Below are positions 1 through 11,039 of a stretch of 64,000 bases of DNA, one piece after another. Origin of the DNA: Myrica gale (lineage: Eukaryota; Streptophyta; Magnoliopsida; Fagales; Myricaceae); assembly GCA_963930655.1 (NCBI GenBank), contig OZ005612.1:4283001-4347000 (forward strand), read 5' to 3'. How positions within the stretch are numbered: the stretch's first letter is position 1; every line of letters starts with the position of its first letter. Below the pieces are notes generated by a model, which was given only the letters and a program-made list of their open reading frames with translations, did not search any database and was not told where the DNA came from. The position numbers and the translations under genes were made by a program.

Positions 1-2185
1 ATAGTGCTCACAATGAAGCTAGAAGACTATGTGAAGCACTCGTAAATCAGCGACAAAGTGTGTCGCATATGTTATCAGCACACGGGCGCGAGGAAGAGAA
101 TGCTTATCGCATTCGTTTAACAGCGGTTCTAGATGCCATTCGTTTTCTTTTGGGGCAAGGATTAGATTTTCGTGGTCATGACGAGTCTAGGAGTTCAAGA
201 AAGAAGGGCAATTTCCTTGAGCTTTTGAACGTGTTTTGCGAACGTGAAGAAAAGGTTGCTAAGACACTTAAGACTAATGCTCCTGGAAACAACCAAATGA
301 CTTCTCCAAAAGTGCAGAAGGAAATGGTGAGTGCTTGTGCAGCTAAGACCACACTTGCTATCCTTGAAGAAATTGGAGATGCTTGTTATTCTATTATGGT
401 TGATGAATCTCGAGACAATTCAGTCAAGGAGCAAATGGCAGTGGTTTTGAGATTTGTAAACAAGCGTGGACAGGTGATTGAAAGGTTTCTTGGCGTGGAA
501 CATGTTTCTAATACTTGCTCTGAAACTTTGAAAAAAACTATAGACAAGTTGTTTGCAAGACATGGGTTGTCAATATCCAGATTGAGAGGTCAAGGGTATG
601 ATGGGGCATCAAACATGCGAGGCGAGTTCAATGGCTTGAAGTCGCTCATTTTGAAGGATAATCCTTCTGCTATCTACATCCATTGTTTTGCTCACCAACT
701 TCAATTGGCTATTGTGACTATTGCACGAGATAACTTGCAAGTTGATGCTTTTTTTACTTATATTTCCCAGATTGTGAATATGGTTGGAGCTTCATGTAAA
801 AGAAAAGATGCTCTTCGGGAAAGCTTTCATGAGAAGATAGTGGAACGGTTGGAAAATGGAGAGATTTCTAGTGGAAGGGGCAAAAATCAAGAAACTAGTC
901 TTGCACGACCAGATGATTACTATATTTCATTACAATACTAATAGACTTATTGTTTTTTTCTTTGTTTATAAGTTTATAAATTATAATTCTTATAATATTG
1001 CAGGTGACACTCGTTGGGGTTCGTACCACCTTACAATAATCCGTCTCTTTACTATGTGGTCATCAGTATTGGAAGTGCTTGAAAACATAAAAAATGATGG
1101 TACTCACCACGAAAATAGGTCCAATGCTATGAGTTTGATGGATAAGATGCTAAGTTATGAGTTTGTATTCACTATGCATTTATTGAAGAATATAATGGGA
1201 ATTACAAACGAACTGTCACAGGCCTTACAACGAAAGGATCAAGACATAGTTAATGCTATGGGTTTGGTTGAAGTTGTGAAGGAACAGTTGCAAGAATTCA
1301 GAGAAAGAGAATGAGATATATTTTTGGAAGAAGTCAATACTTTTTGTGTGGATAATTGTGTTAGTGTGCCTAACATGGAAGACATTATACTAACTCGTAG
1401 TCGTAAGAGGCATGGAGGGCAAACTATTACTTATTTCCATTTTTTTCGTGTGGAAGTGTTTTGCCAGGTTATTGATTTGATCAGTCAAGAGTTGGATAAT
1501 CGCTTCACAGAAGCAGGTACGGAGTTACTTCTTTGCTTAGCATGTCTTGATCCAAAAAACTCGTTTTCAGCGTTTGATCATGCTAAGTTACTACGTCTTG
1601 CTGAGCTTTATCCAGAAGATTTCAGAGCAGATGACAAGTTGATACTTAAAAATCAGCTTAACACTTATATTAGAGATGTTAGAAGAAATGTTGCATTTTC
1701 TGGGCTTCAAGATATTGGAAGTCTTGCTATGAAGATGGTTGAGACCAAAAAGAATAATTTATTTCCATTAGTTTATCGACTTGTTGAGTTGGCATTTATC
1801 TTACCAGTTGCGACTGCAACCGTTGAAAGAACGTTTTCTGCCATGAACATTATCAAGAGTGATTTGCGTAATAGCATGGGGGATGAATGGATGAATGATT
1901 GCATGATAGTGTACATCGAGCATGATGTTTTTATGGATATTGAGAACGAAGCCGTTTTGCAACATTTTCAAAAGATGCAAAATCGTAGGATGCAATTGTC
2001 ACCTCTCAGTCGCAGTACATAGCACGCTACATGTATTGTAATATTTTTAATGTTTTTAGTCTTTAGTCTTTAATTTTTGATATTGTAATTGTAAGACAAT
2101 TTTTAGCATTATAAAGAAAAAAAATTCTTGTCATTTCGTCTTTAGAATTCGACCCCCCTGAATTTTAGTCCTGGTTCCGCCACTG
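1..2185 (+). mobile_element. hAT-superfamily DNA transposon, 3' part, inserted in TPS copy A
   Basis: The right end reads, on the minus strand, CAGTGGCGGAACCAGGAC, a terminal inverted repeat typical of plant hAT elements with ZMYM1-like transposases. The next eight bases (ACTGACGT, 2186-2193) are the candidate target-site copy. The flanking DNA beyond it is TPS exon 2, so the element disrupts that gene. The left end and the other half of the TPS gene lie outside the window. A relative of this same end occurs inverted at 5770. Confidence 0.85.
3..2022 (+). pseudogene. hAT transposase (ZMYM1-like, DUF4371 plus hAT dimerisation domain), decayed
   Basis: The reading frame is open from base 3 and continues a protein that starts upstream. 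It contains the motif FRGHDES, an RNase H-like transposase core with GYDGASNMRG and IHCFAHQLQLA, and then GDTRWGS after an intron. The C-terminal part has the hAT dimerisation signature LPVATATVERTFSAM and ends at 2022. The intron lies at about 920-1003. Its acceptor is TTGCAG, but the donor reads AT where GT is expected, so splicing is doubtful. A TGA at 1312-1314 stands where the family usually has Trp (GAATGAGAT for GAATGGGAT). The enzyme would cut and paste hAT DNA, but this copy is probably inactive. Family assignment is secure; the inactivity is inferred from the two lesions. Confidence 0.85.
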
Positions 2186-2732
2186 ACTGACGTACAAATT
2201 CTCTCTGTTGCACATCTCATAACCATTGTTTGTGGTGTATATAGCTTCCATTATTCTGCTTATTTCGTTTTCAAAGTGATAAGATAATCCAAGCCTTTGT
2301 AAGATATCAATGGACTCAAGTTGCTCTAAAGGATCCACCACTTTGTCGAGCATCATTCTCACATCTCCCTTCAACTTGTCAATCCGTCTGCTGCATGATT
2401 CGCCCTGCAGGCAATTCAATTTCCGCGTTAGGCCAGATACCATAAATATATATCGAACATAAAAATACAGTAAAAATCAATGACAATTGCTGTACCACAT
2501 ATTCACTTCTCAATGACTCTATATAATTATAGTGCCATATGGTAGGTTGGTAGTTTGCAGATCGCCGAGCAACGACGGGATGGCTTGAGATTTCGCTGAT
2601 GGCCTTGCATTGGAAAGTTAGGATACTGCCAGTGCTAGTTCTCCTGGATGTTACAAGTGAGATGGGAATTTTAGAAGGGGTAAGTCTCGGGAAATTGAAG
2701 TTAGGAACGGAAGCAAGAAGGCGAAGATCCAT
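2186..2732 (-). pseudogene. Terpene synthase copy A, exon 1 and truncated exon 2
   Basis: Exon 1 runs from the ATG at 2732 to 2496, with donor GT next to 2496. It starts MDLRLLASVPN and includes RRSANYQPTIW, the RR(x8)W motif of monoterpene synthases downstream of a plastid transit peptide. Exon 2 starts at 2404 after a CAG acceptor and reads [19 protein letters not shown] as in copies B and D. It stops where the hAT element begins. Exons 3 to 7 are not in the window. The copy still has its own TATA box, so a truncated transcript is possible, but no enzyme can be made because the catalytic C-terminal domain is absent. Confidence 0.9.
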
Positions 2733-2818
2733 ATTTGAGAAATAGGCCTTTCACAAAGCTTGCTAAATGGTTTTCGGACTCAAGAGCTTACTTGGGAACA
2801 TATGTTTCCGATATATGT

Positions 2819-2828
2819 ATTTATATAT
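2819..2828 (-). promoter_or_regulatory. TATA box of TPS copy A
   Basis: The minus strand reads ATATATAAAT about 90 bases upstream of the ATG at 2732. The same element is at the same distance in copies B and D. Confidence 0.55.
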
Positions 2829-2913
2829 GCCTCTTGGGAGTGATCTGTCATAGTATCATCCACTCAGTAAAATGCAAAATCTCTTACGTAGATCGCATGA
2901 CCCATATCGTTCC

Positions 2914-3113
2914 CGCGTGTTAAGCACTTTTATCTCTTCCACTTTGAAAAACCCAACTTTAAGATAAACGTGGTTAATTTGACCCATTAACGGATGAATG
3001 ATGCGACGCGTGTTAAGCACTTTTATCTCTTCAACTTTGGGTACTTAGACGTGGAAAACCCAACCTTAAGATAAACGTGGTTAATTTGACCCATTAACGG
3101 ATGAATGATGCGA
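2914..3113. repeat. Two-unit tandem duplication in the 5' flank of copy A
   Basis: The segment starting CGCGTGTTAAGCACTTTTAT occurs at 2914 and again at 3007, both followed by a line ending GACCCATTAACGGATGAATG. The second unit is about 14 bases longer. Copies B and D carry a single unit here, and their hAT element is inserted in CTTTTATC of this very unit. Copy A is therefore an empty-site reference. Confidence 0.8.
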
Positions 3114-4085
3114 CTTAATTTATTCATCTTTTGAGGAAATGCAGAGAAGGAACCAAATATGAGCGAGCTGATGAGAGAAACAAAGAACCCGAAAATTGTG
3201 GCCTAGGTGGGTGATATAAAAACTCTAATGAACTACATAGGAAAACATCAAATTTTCTTTAGCAATTTTTTTAACTCATCTTGAGTTGATTATGTGGTTA
3301 GAATGTAGATGAGACTGTGTATAAAAGACACAAGGTTTCAAAATTGATTCTTTTTTAAAATTATATTAGTGAGTACTTAATTGAGAAGTTGAACTAGTTT
3401 AAACCATCTCGTCTCTTCATAATTTATTATAGCGTATATATTCGAAGATGCCATTCTTGTTGTAAAAATATAATAAAATGCATAATCTCTTGGTATGATT
3501 ACACCGACATCGTTTCCGCGTGTGAAACACATTTATCTCTTCCACTTTGGGTAAGTCCACGTGAAAAAATCCAACCTTCTGATAAACATGCATGGCTACA
3601 GTGGATGAATGATATCACTTGGATAGATTATCTTCTAGAAAATGCAGAGAAGGAATGAGCCAGCTAATTAGAGAAAGAAGAACACGGAAATTAACCTGCA
3701 GGTTTGCCTAGAGGCCTACATCCACAAAATCCAATAAACTAATAATTTCTTTGATTTGATCTATTTGGGGCCGGGTTGGAGTGGGGGTTGGGGGCCGGGA
3801 CAGCTTGCTAATGAATTTATGCTTACTGCATGCAGAAATAAGAATTTATCCAATAAGCTAGTGTCAGAGTCTGTCAGATTGGGTGAATATAGGAAGAATC
3901 CAAGAAAGCTCAAGAAAAAATACCTCTTCATCATCTTCCATCATCCAATCTAAATCAAGTTCGGTGGAACAAGCATTCCTATAGATGATTGTTAGATCGG
4001 AAATATGAAAAAGTAGGATTGGATTCAAGTACCTATACAACAGCATAGTTCCTTGTTCTAGCATGTCTCCACTTTCTCTCTATAA
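3114..4085. other. Distal 5' flank of copy A, partly shared with B and D
   Basis: No gene is evident. The stretch from about 3640 to 4064 matches 20660-21180 and 55030-55560, including a G-rich run (GGGCCGGGTTGGAGTGGG). The middle part (3240-3480) is AT-rich and has no recognised content. Confidence 0.6.
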
Positions 4086-4459
4086 TTTAAAAAAAGATAA
4101 TTTAGCAGTTTAATCTTTGAATTTTTATTCTTTTTTATTTTTAGTCATTAAATTTTATTTTTTTAAAATTTTAATTTTTTAATTTATATATTTTTAACGA
4201 AATAACCTTTTAAAAATCTATTTACTTTTCTAATAGAAGGTCACATCAGCGGCTGATGTAGCTAGAATGATGCCCACGTTTTTGTAATCTCATCAACTTC
4301 TGCTTTCTCGAAGTCATGTTTACCGGTTTCTAAAGTTTGCTCGCTTCTTACAATTGTATCACAGATTCCTGAACTTCTTTTAGTGGTTTGCTAGCGACTG
4401 TAGTGAGTTGATCCTGCTTTCCCTCCGCATGCCCGCTTTTGTTGGTTTGCGCTAAAGCT
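4086..4459. other. AT-rich spacer, nothing recognised
   Basis: The first 150 bases are T-rich low-complexity DNA. The remainder leads into the coiled-coil gene fragment, and some of it may be decayed 3' sequence of that fragment. I see no RNA gene or transposon end. Confidence 0.4.
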
Positions 4460-5270
4460 AGTATCTCATCTTTTACATTCTTCTATCCTTTTTCATCCAC
4501 AGTGGCCACTTCAACATCTGTACCAGTGTTCTCTCGCTCCATTTTTTTCTCTCTTCTAATAGTCTGAACACTAGATTTTGCAAGCTTCTCGTTGTTCAAA
4601 GCCTGGGCTTTCTCCTCCATTACAGTGTCAAGCTTAGACTTCAGGCAGTCAACCTTTTTGGCCATTGCAGAACTTTCTTCCTTGGCCATACTAAGACGAT
4701 GTTCTGATTCCTCAAGATTGTCTCTCTGTCTTCCAATTGAAATTTCCAACAATCCCACTTTTAGAGAAGCAATTTCAGATTCTGCATCATGTAATAAATG
4801 GTTGTTCCCCTCCACTTGTTTCATGACTATGCGCATAAGATTCAGCTATCTTTGTAGCTTCTAGGTCAACGTTAAGCTGCTCAATAGAAGCCTCTTTTTC
4901 TATCAACTTTTCCTCTATGCCTTTCACTTGCTCAAGTTCTTGTTTCAAAGAGTATCTCTTATTTAAGCTTCAACACCACATGATTGTTTTCACTGGCCTG
5001 AGTTTCAACCTTTGAGTCAAGCAAGGCCTTTAACCGGGTTAACTCAGCCGAGAGAATCTCCACTTTCTCAGCGTGAATCTCTGCTATCTTAGTCGCATCG
5101 TCAGCGTGGCTCAGTGCCTTGTTCTTTGCATCACATGTCATGGTCAGTTAATTCTTTACTCTTTGGAGCTCCTGAGAGGTAGAGAAAAGATTAGTGACAT
5201 CCAAAGCATGTTGACTCCTCACAGCTTCAAGCTCTTTCTGCCATTCCTGAGAGGTAGAGAAAAGAGCTAT
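4460..5270 (-). pseudogene. WEB-family coiled-coil protein fragment (At5g16730/At3g02930-like)
   Basis: Read on the minus strand, the region gives pieces typical of plant WEB-family chloroplast-movement-related coiled-coil proteins: EWQKELEAVRSQHALDV and LFSTSQELQRVKN, then [21 protein letters not shown] with [18 protein letters not shown] (5141-4959). Next comes VEGNNHLLHDAESEIASLK through KEEKAQALNNEKLA-like sequence (4836-4483). The order is collinear with the family, but the frame is broken by a stop between the first two pieces and by shifts between the others. Both ends of the gene are missing. The family forms long coiled coils, and WEB1 acts in light-driven chloroplast positioning. 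This copy has no tie to the TPS genes and is probably a displaced fragment. Confidence 0.8.
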
Positions 5271-5297
5271 TGACACGTGGCCACGTGTTCTCTTGCT

Positions 5298-5769
5298 CTA
5301 TCGCTCGAATGATTTGTCAATAACTTCAGCTGTAGAAATAGAACTGACACCCTCTGTAATTGGCCGCATAATAATTTCCTCGGGTATCACATTTCTCTTT
5401 TCACTCCCTTCTTCAGTTTCCAAAGTCCCTGCCCCTTCTTCTTCAGCAACCTTTCCCGTTTCCATCACTGCCTCTTTTGATAGCTGATCTCCAACAGCAT
5501 CAGCTCCACACAACACCTTTTCGTTTTCCACATCAACCTTCTCTGTCACAATAGTAGAAAGGGGAAAATCTCTTCCATCTTCTTTGAGATCAGTTTGAGC
5601 TTCCTTGTTGGTTAGAAGTTGTTCAGAACCTACGAGAAAACCAGCTTCTTCCTCTTGGATAGTTTCCACTTCCTTCGAAAGTGGGCTATCCTCCACCATT
5701 TCGGCCAAAGGCCCTGTGTCTGTTGCTGTTTCAGTCTCAACATTTTCCTTTGTCTCAACCAGCTCAAAT
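5298..5769 (-). other. Acidic open reading frame of unknown origin
   Basis: A reading frame of about 157 codons runs up to the hAT end at 5770, where its upstream part is cut off. It is rich in Glu, Thr and Val (for example EEEAGFLVGSEQ and KEDGRDFPL) and shows no domain I recognise. The composition is unlike spacer DNA, so a fragment of a real gene is likely. It lies just upstream of the WEB-like fragment on the same strand, but a common origin is not shown. It ends at a stop at 5298. Confidence 0.45.
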
Positions 5770-5905
5770 GCAATGGTGGAGCCAGGATGAAAATTCAAGG
5801 GGGTTGAACTTTAAAGGCGAAATGACAATAAATTTTTTTCCCTTCGTAATGCAAAAAATTGTCTTAGAGTTATAATATTGAAAATTTAAGACTAAAATTA
5901 AAGAC
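5770..5905. mobile_element. Second hAT terminus, same family as the element at 1-2185, inverted
   Basis: The segment starts CAATGGTGGAGCCAGGATG and continues with AATTCAAGGGGGTTGAAC and GGCGAAATGACAATAAATTT. The minus strand of 2040-2185 reads very similarly beyond the terminal repeat itself, so both are the same 3' end. No transposase and no opposite end are seen to the right, so this is a remnant. Confidence 0.7.
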
Positions 5906-7100
5906 ATGTAATGACTACACTGAAGAACATCTCCCCGACTGTTTGTAACCTGCATAATACTCCAAGCCCTTTGGACGGAAAGCTAACAATGGCGTTCAAT
6001 TTGCAAATTCAACAAAGGATGTGTTGGATAGAAGTGCTCAAGAAAATTAGAAAAAGAAGAAAGCATCCACAAAACCAGATTTACAGCTAGTTTGTAATAA
6101 GGGTACCTCCAGGAAATATGTTTAGCATGTAATTTAATTATGTATAAGATTAGCCCATAGTGGAGAGGATTTGCAAAAGGTTTCATTTTAAATTTTTCTG
6201 GGTTTGGTCCCTACTTCACTTTCCATAGATTGCAACTGATCCATTAAGCATAGGCAATAAAATGATTCATTAGTCTGAAGGACAAAGGCCCTAGTCTTCT
6301 ATTCCTCATCTAGATAACGAAACTGATAAAACACAACCTTACACCATGAAAAACATTCTCCTTACTCAAGTTATCAACAAGACGACTGTATGCTTGCAAT
6401 ATAGTAAGGATCGGTTAGTAGTCTCTAAAATCCCAAAAGAATTTATCATCTTTGACCATCACACAAAATTATTTAACAGCAAACAAAACTTCATTGAAAA
6501 GCACCTATATGAGATGAACCTAACATGCTCATATGCATACATCATAATATACTATGAGTACCTATTATGAACAAGTTTGAATTTCCTGGTCTCAATGGTT
6601 TGCTTTCCATTTCAATATCATCATGAACAGGTTTGAGAAGCTGCGTTTAGGATTGCTAATTAGGAGATACAAGCCAAGGTGCATGGAGGCTGTTGTGTAT
6701 TTATGGCGTTTCTATTTTATATATGGCGTCCGGGGCTAAATATGTTTGATTTATTCACCGCGCTGAGCATCTCATAATGATCTTTACCGTTGGGACAACC
6801 AAGAAAATTAATGTCTTCTAATGTGACGGCAGATTTTCTAGAGGCAGCGGGTGAATTGAGTTCTAGACTTCCGGTCAAATATTGCTTTAAAACTTTGAGA
6901 CCTTTGAATATGACACCGGCATTTTGCAAAAAAGAAAAAGAAAAAGAAAAAGAATTCCAGATATTAATGGTTTCTAGGGTACGTAGGGTATGAATATAAT
7001 AGGAGAGGTCCCCTTTCTTCTGATCACCCCACGTCCCCCTGTGGGCTGCAATATTCGCATTTGTAAAAAGGGAGCGCCGGCATAGCGTGTTAGACACATG
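5906..7100. other. Spacer, right part shared with TPS 3' flanks
   Basis: The part from 5906 to 6700 holds no recognised gene. From about 6800 to 7100 it matches the flank downstream of copies B and C (GGCAGATTTTCTAGAGGCAG, TGTGGGCTGCAATATTCGCA, TGTTAGACACATG). A (GAAAAA)n run lies at 6928-6953. The match stops at the Copia fossil. Confidence 0.5.
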
Positions 7101-9651
7101 TAAACTCCAAAGGATTTAGATTTTACAATCCAAAGACAATCAACGAATTTTTTATCGGCTATCCAGTAAACTCCAAAGGATTTAGATTTTACTGTCCTAC
7201 ATATAATACTAAGATTGTTGAATCAGAAAATGCTAAGTTTTTAGAGGATATTGAACCTAGTGCAAATTTCCAAAAGGTTGAATTTAAAGAAGTACAAGAG
7301 TTGACTGAATCTTCTCCTTCTGGAAAAAGATTTATTGTGTTTAGGAAAGATCAAATTGATTATCCTGAACCACAACCAGTTCAAGAAGAACCAACTCATA
7401 CAGAACAGGTTCAGACTGAGTCTACCCAACCTCTGCAAAATGTCGAGGAAGTAGAATTAAGACGGTCCTCTAGAATAATGAAATAAACAATCCCTAATGA
7501 TTATGTTGTATACCTTCAAGAGTCTGACTTTAATGTTTGACCTAAAAGGGATCCAAATACTTTTTCACAGTCCATGAATGGAGATAACTCCATGTTGTGG
7601 TTTGATGCCATGAAGGAAGAGATGAAATCTATGGCAAAGAATCAAGTCTGGGATCTTGTTGACTTACCAAAGAGAGCTGTAGCCATTGACTGCAAATGGG
7701 TTTACAAAACCAAAAGGGAAGATTCCGGTAAAGTTGAACGATATAAAGCCAGACTTATAGCCAAGAGTTTCACTAAAAAACAAAGGCTTAGATTATCATG
7801 AAACCTTCTCTCCAGTATCTAAGAAAGATTCGTTTAGGATAATCATGACATTAGTAGATCATTTTGATTTAGAGCTACAACAGATGGACGTGAAAACAAC
7901 CTTTCTAAATGGGGATCTTGAGGAGGAGGTGTATATGAGACAACATGAGGGGTTTGATGATAACAGTCAGAGGGCATGTAAATTAAACAAATGTAAATAT
8001 GGACTAAAACAAGCCTCCCGTCAATGATATATTAAATTTCACAAGGTTATTACCTCATTCGGATTTATTGAGAACCTTGTGGATCGATGTATATACCTTA
8101 AGGTCAGTGGGAGTAAAGTAATCTTTCTAGTCCTTTATATAGACGATATTTTACTTGCAACAAATGATTTGGGTTTGCTATATGAAATTAAACAGTTTCT
8201 ATCTAAACACTTTGAAATGAAGGATTTGGGCGAAGCCTCTTATGTCATTGACATTAAGATTCATAGAGACAAAAAACAGAAAATATTACAACTGTCTCAG
8301 AAGACCTACATTGAAAAAGTTTTAGAAAGATATGATATGAGCAAATGTGCTCATAGTGTAGCACCTATCATTAAAGGGGATAAATTCTGTTTGAATCAAT
8401 GTCCCAAAAGTGAATTGGAACAAAAACAAATGAAAGATTTACCATATGCATCTGCAATCGGCAGTTTGATGTATGCTCAGGTCTGTACTAGACCTGATAT
8501 TGCATTAGTAGTTGGTATACTGGGAAGATACGTGCTATGAAGCCACTACACATGCATTATAATTAAGAAATTTCATTAGTGGTCTCAAAATTGTTGAGTC
8601 TGTTGAGAGACCAATTAAAGATCTTATATGACAATTCTGCGGTAGTATTCATTTCAAAGAATCATAAAAGTGGAAGCAGAAGTTAGCACATAGATATCAA
8701 GTATCTTAGTGTGAGAGAAAACATTAAGAGACGTGCTGTTTGTATAGAACATATAAGTACTAAGTTGATGCTTGCATGATCCCATGACTAAAGGTTTACT
8801 GGTAAAACAGTTTAAAGGTCATGTAGACCATATGTGTCTTGCTAATTCGTTTTGTACTTAGTTTCTCTCAATTTTTGATTTACAGACATGAAATTATTGA
8901 AATAAAGATTTATTGCGCAAATTCTTTATTATTTATTGTTATCTATGGAGATAAATAAAAAGGACATGAATGACTTATAGGAAGTTCATTCATAAAGTTT
9001 TGATTCCCATAAAGTACTCATATAATGAGTATTGTGCTGGTAATACATGGAAGGGACGACCGATTATGTTACGGTTTTACCGCCATGATTCGTGTGTAGC
9101 ATTCATTATGTGGGAGGGAGGATTCCATAAACAGTTGGTCATACTAAAGAACTCAAGACATCATTAAGACATATGTCGTCAAGGTCAAGTGGGAGAATGT
9201 TAGAATATTTCCTTAAGGTTATCTAATTGACATATGTAAATAATCGGTTAAAGTTTTAAAGATTATGATGTCAGTTAAATAAGATTATGGAATCTGTAGC
9301 ATATTCAAATTTAGAACTAATTGGATAAAGATTGCAATTTGATTTCTGATTTAAATTGGAATTCAAATTGTAACCGATTAGATAAAAATTGCCATTTGAT
9401 TTTTGATTTGAATTTCCTTGATGGAAGGAACGAATAAAAATCTACAACAGATTGAGGGTCTCTGACCTAGCCTATAAATAGAGGCCTGTGTATACCATCT
9501 AGAACACACTCTGAGAGGAATAGACATAGGTTGGAAGAGCCTAACTAAAATACTTTAGATTTACAAAGTTACTCTGCAGAGATTTTGTTCGAGTGCTGAG
9601 TAAGATGGCTGGAGGTAAAGATCTTTTTGTTATATTATTCCGCTGCGTTCA
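7101..9651 (+). mobile_element. Copia LTR retrotransposon fossil, 3' part
   Basis: Plus-strand pieces of the Ty1/copia polyprotein are visible. They include the linker before reverse transcriptase (about 7300-7490), the RT core (about 7570-8030) with WVYKTKR and [19 protein letters not shown], the YIDD region near 8140, and RNase H traces to about 8830. A polypurine tract (AAGTGGGAGAA, 9186-9196) precedes a 3' LTR that starts TGTTAGAATATTTCC at 9197 and ends near 9651. No 5' LTR, gag or protease is seen. It is clearly broken, with many breaks, and old compared with the Copia element at 40339-45310. It sits inside TPS-flank sequence. Confidence 0.8.
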
Positions 9652-9929
9652 CAATAATATTTGGTTGATTGTGATTTTACTCTTAAACTTTTCCCTTCTG
9701 GAGTTGCTCCATCCAAGCCTCGACAGTGAGGCAGCTAATCACTTGGCCCTCTTCCGCCATTTTCTCTCTGATTCTTTCCTTTCTTATGTTTTCTCAGAAG
9801 ATCCTTAGAAGCAGCAGTTAAGTTAACAAAATGTAAAGAACTCAGAGTTAGGGGCAGAAATAAAATATACCGAGAAAAAAATCTTTGATTTCAGAAGCAC
9901 GTGTTAAGGAGCTCATTTGAGACCTGAAA
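9652..9929. other. Copy of an unrecognised repeated segment
   Basis: From about 9688 this matches 22982-23222 and 56170-56412 (CCCTTCTGGAGTTGCTCC, GACAGTGAGGCAGCTAATCA). It has no convincing reading frame and is the left edge of a block shared by three loci. Confidence 0.6.
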
Positions 9930-10137
9930 GGCTATGTTTGTTTCGTTCTCAAAATTTTTTCAAAATTTTTTCATCAATGTCAATACATTTTCACCAATCC
10001 CAATAGCTTTTTACACTTTCCAACAACTTTTTTACAAACTCTAACAACTTTTAACAAATTTTTCACCAATCCCAAGAGAATCTACACTACCTCCAAAAAA
10101 ACAAACACAAAAAATATTTTTAAAACAAAACCAAACA
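9930..10137. mobile_element. AT-rich MITE-like insertion, 208 bp
   Basis: It interrupts a segment that is continuous at 23222 and 56412 (CTGAAATATTCGCATCGG). The insert begins GGCTATGTTTGTTTCG and ends AAAACCAAACA, imperfect inverted ends. GAAA is present on both sides (9926-9929 and 10138-10141). It has no coding capacity. Family is unclear. Confidence 0.6.
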
Positions 10138-10654
10138 GAAATATTCGCATCGGTGAAAAGGGGGGGAGCTAGTGCCGTAGTACTGTTAGGCGACACACAC
10201 TTATAAGGTGAATTTCGATATTACAACAAATAATTAAACAAGAAAATTTGAGAATTTTATTAATTAAACATTTAGCAGAGAATTGGTATTTGATAAGAAT
10301 CATATTTTCAGAGTAATAAGAAAGAAAAGAGTTGATGTTGTTATTCAATAATTTACTAGATTTTGGAGCTTAATATATATGTTTGATGACGTACGTACTA
10401 GAAACCTAGCCGATGAAATCCAATGTAAAAGGGCAAGGTGTCCACCGTGTATACAGCATAGCCGTTCTATCGATGAACGAATTATTATTATTATTATTAT
10501 TATCAGGATACATGTTATTCTGCTCTGAGGGAAATTTGTAAAACCTAATTAGGACTGAAAGACATCACAGATGTTGTGCCTTTTATGTCTATTGCAGTAC
10601 TGTTGGGTGACCTATTAACTGAACTTTTTTCAGTACTGTAGGTGACCTATTAAT
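10138..10654. other. TPS 3' flank with ATT microsatellite
   Basis: This is the flank found 3' of every exon 7 copy (TTACTAGATTTTGGAGCTTA and similar). It has an uninterrupted empty site (GATATTACAACAAATAATT near 10230) where two other copies carry an LTR element. An (ATT)n run lies at about 10484-10504. Confidence 0.65.
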
Positions 10655-10968
10655 ATTTGTTCATGTTCATCTCTATGTGGAGGAATGGGATGAACAAATA
10701 ATGACAATACACGTACCTTGGACTAACGGTTATGTTTAGCATGCCCATCTCCGTGGAGGTACAAGAACTGGGACATCCTTCCAATGTTCTTGGCGATCTC
10801 GGTATATGTTTGAGAGAAGGGAGAACAAGCAGCTCCTTCTTCATTGATCTTCTTCCATGTTTCACCAATCGAAGACCTTATATACTCACGGGCCTCTTCT
10901 TCAGTATCACCAGTTTCCTTCATGTAGCACTGGATGGATTTGGGAACATCACCTCTCTCTAATTCATC
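10655..10968 (-). pseudogene. Terpene synthase exon 7 remnant (F)
   Basis: The minus strand encodes [20 protein letters not shown], then [18 protein letters not shown] and RMSQFLYLHGDGHAKHNR, the C-terminal end of a TPS-b protein. Exon 7 begins at 10968 after a CTGCAG acceptor. A TAG follows HAKHNR, before the end seen in copies C and D, and the normal stop is lost. Upstream exons are not adjacent: an LTR start and a 1.5-kb foreign block intervene before exon 6 at 12619. Confidence 0.85.
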
Positions 10969-10988
10969 CTGCAGTTTCGAAGCATATA

Positions 10989-11022
10989 TGTAACTACCAG
11001 GGCCCAAACTCCTTATGGATAT
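10989..11022. mobile_element. Start of the solo LTR also seen at 25065 and 58260
   Basis: The segment starting TGTAACTACCAGGGCCCAA matches the first bases of the solo LTRs in the other two exon 7 remnants, at the same intron position. Only this short start is present, so it is a fossil fragment. Confidence 0.5.
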
Positions 11023-11039
11023 AATTTGGGAGCATCACC

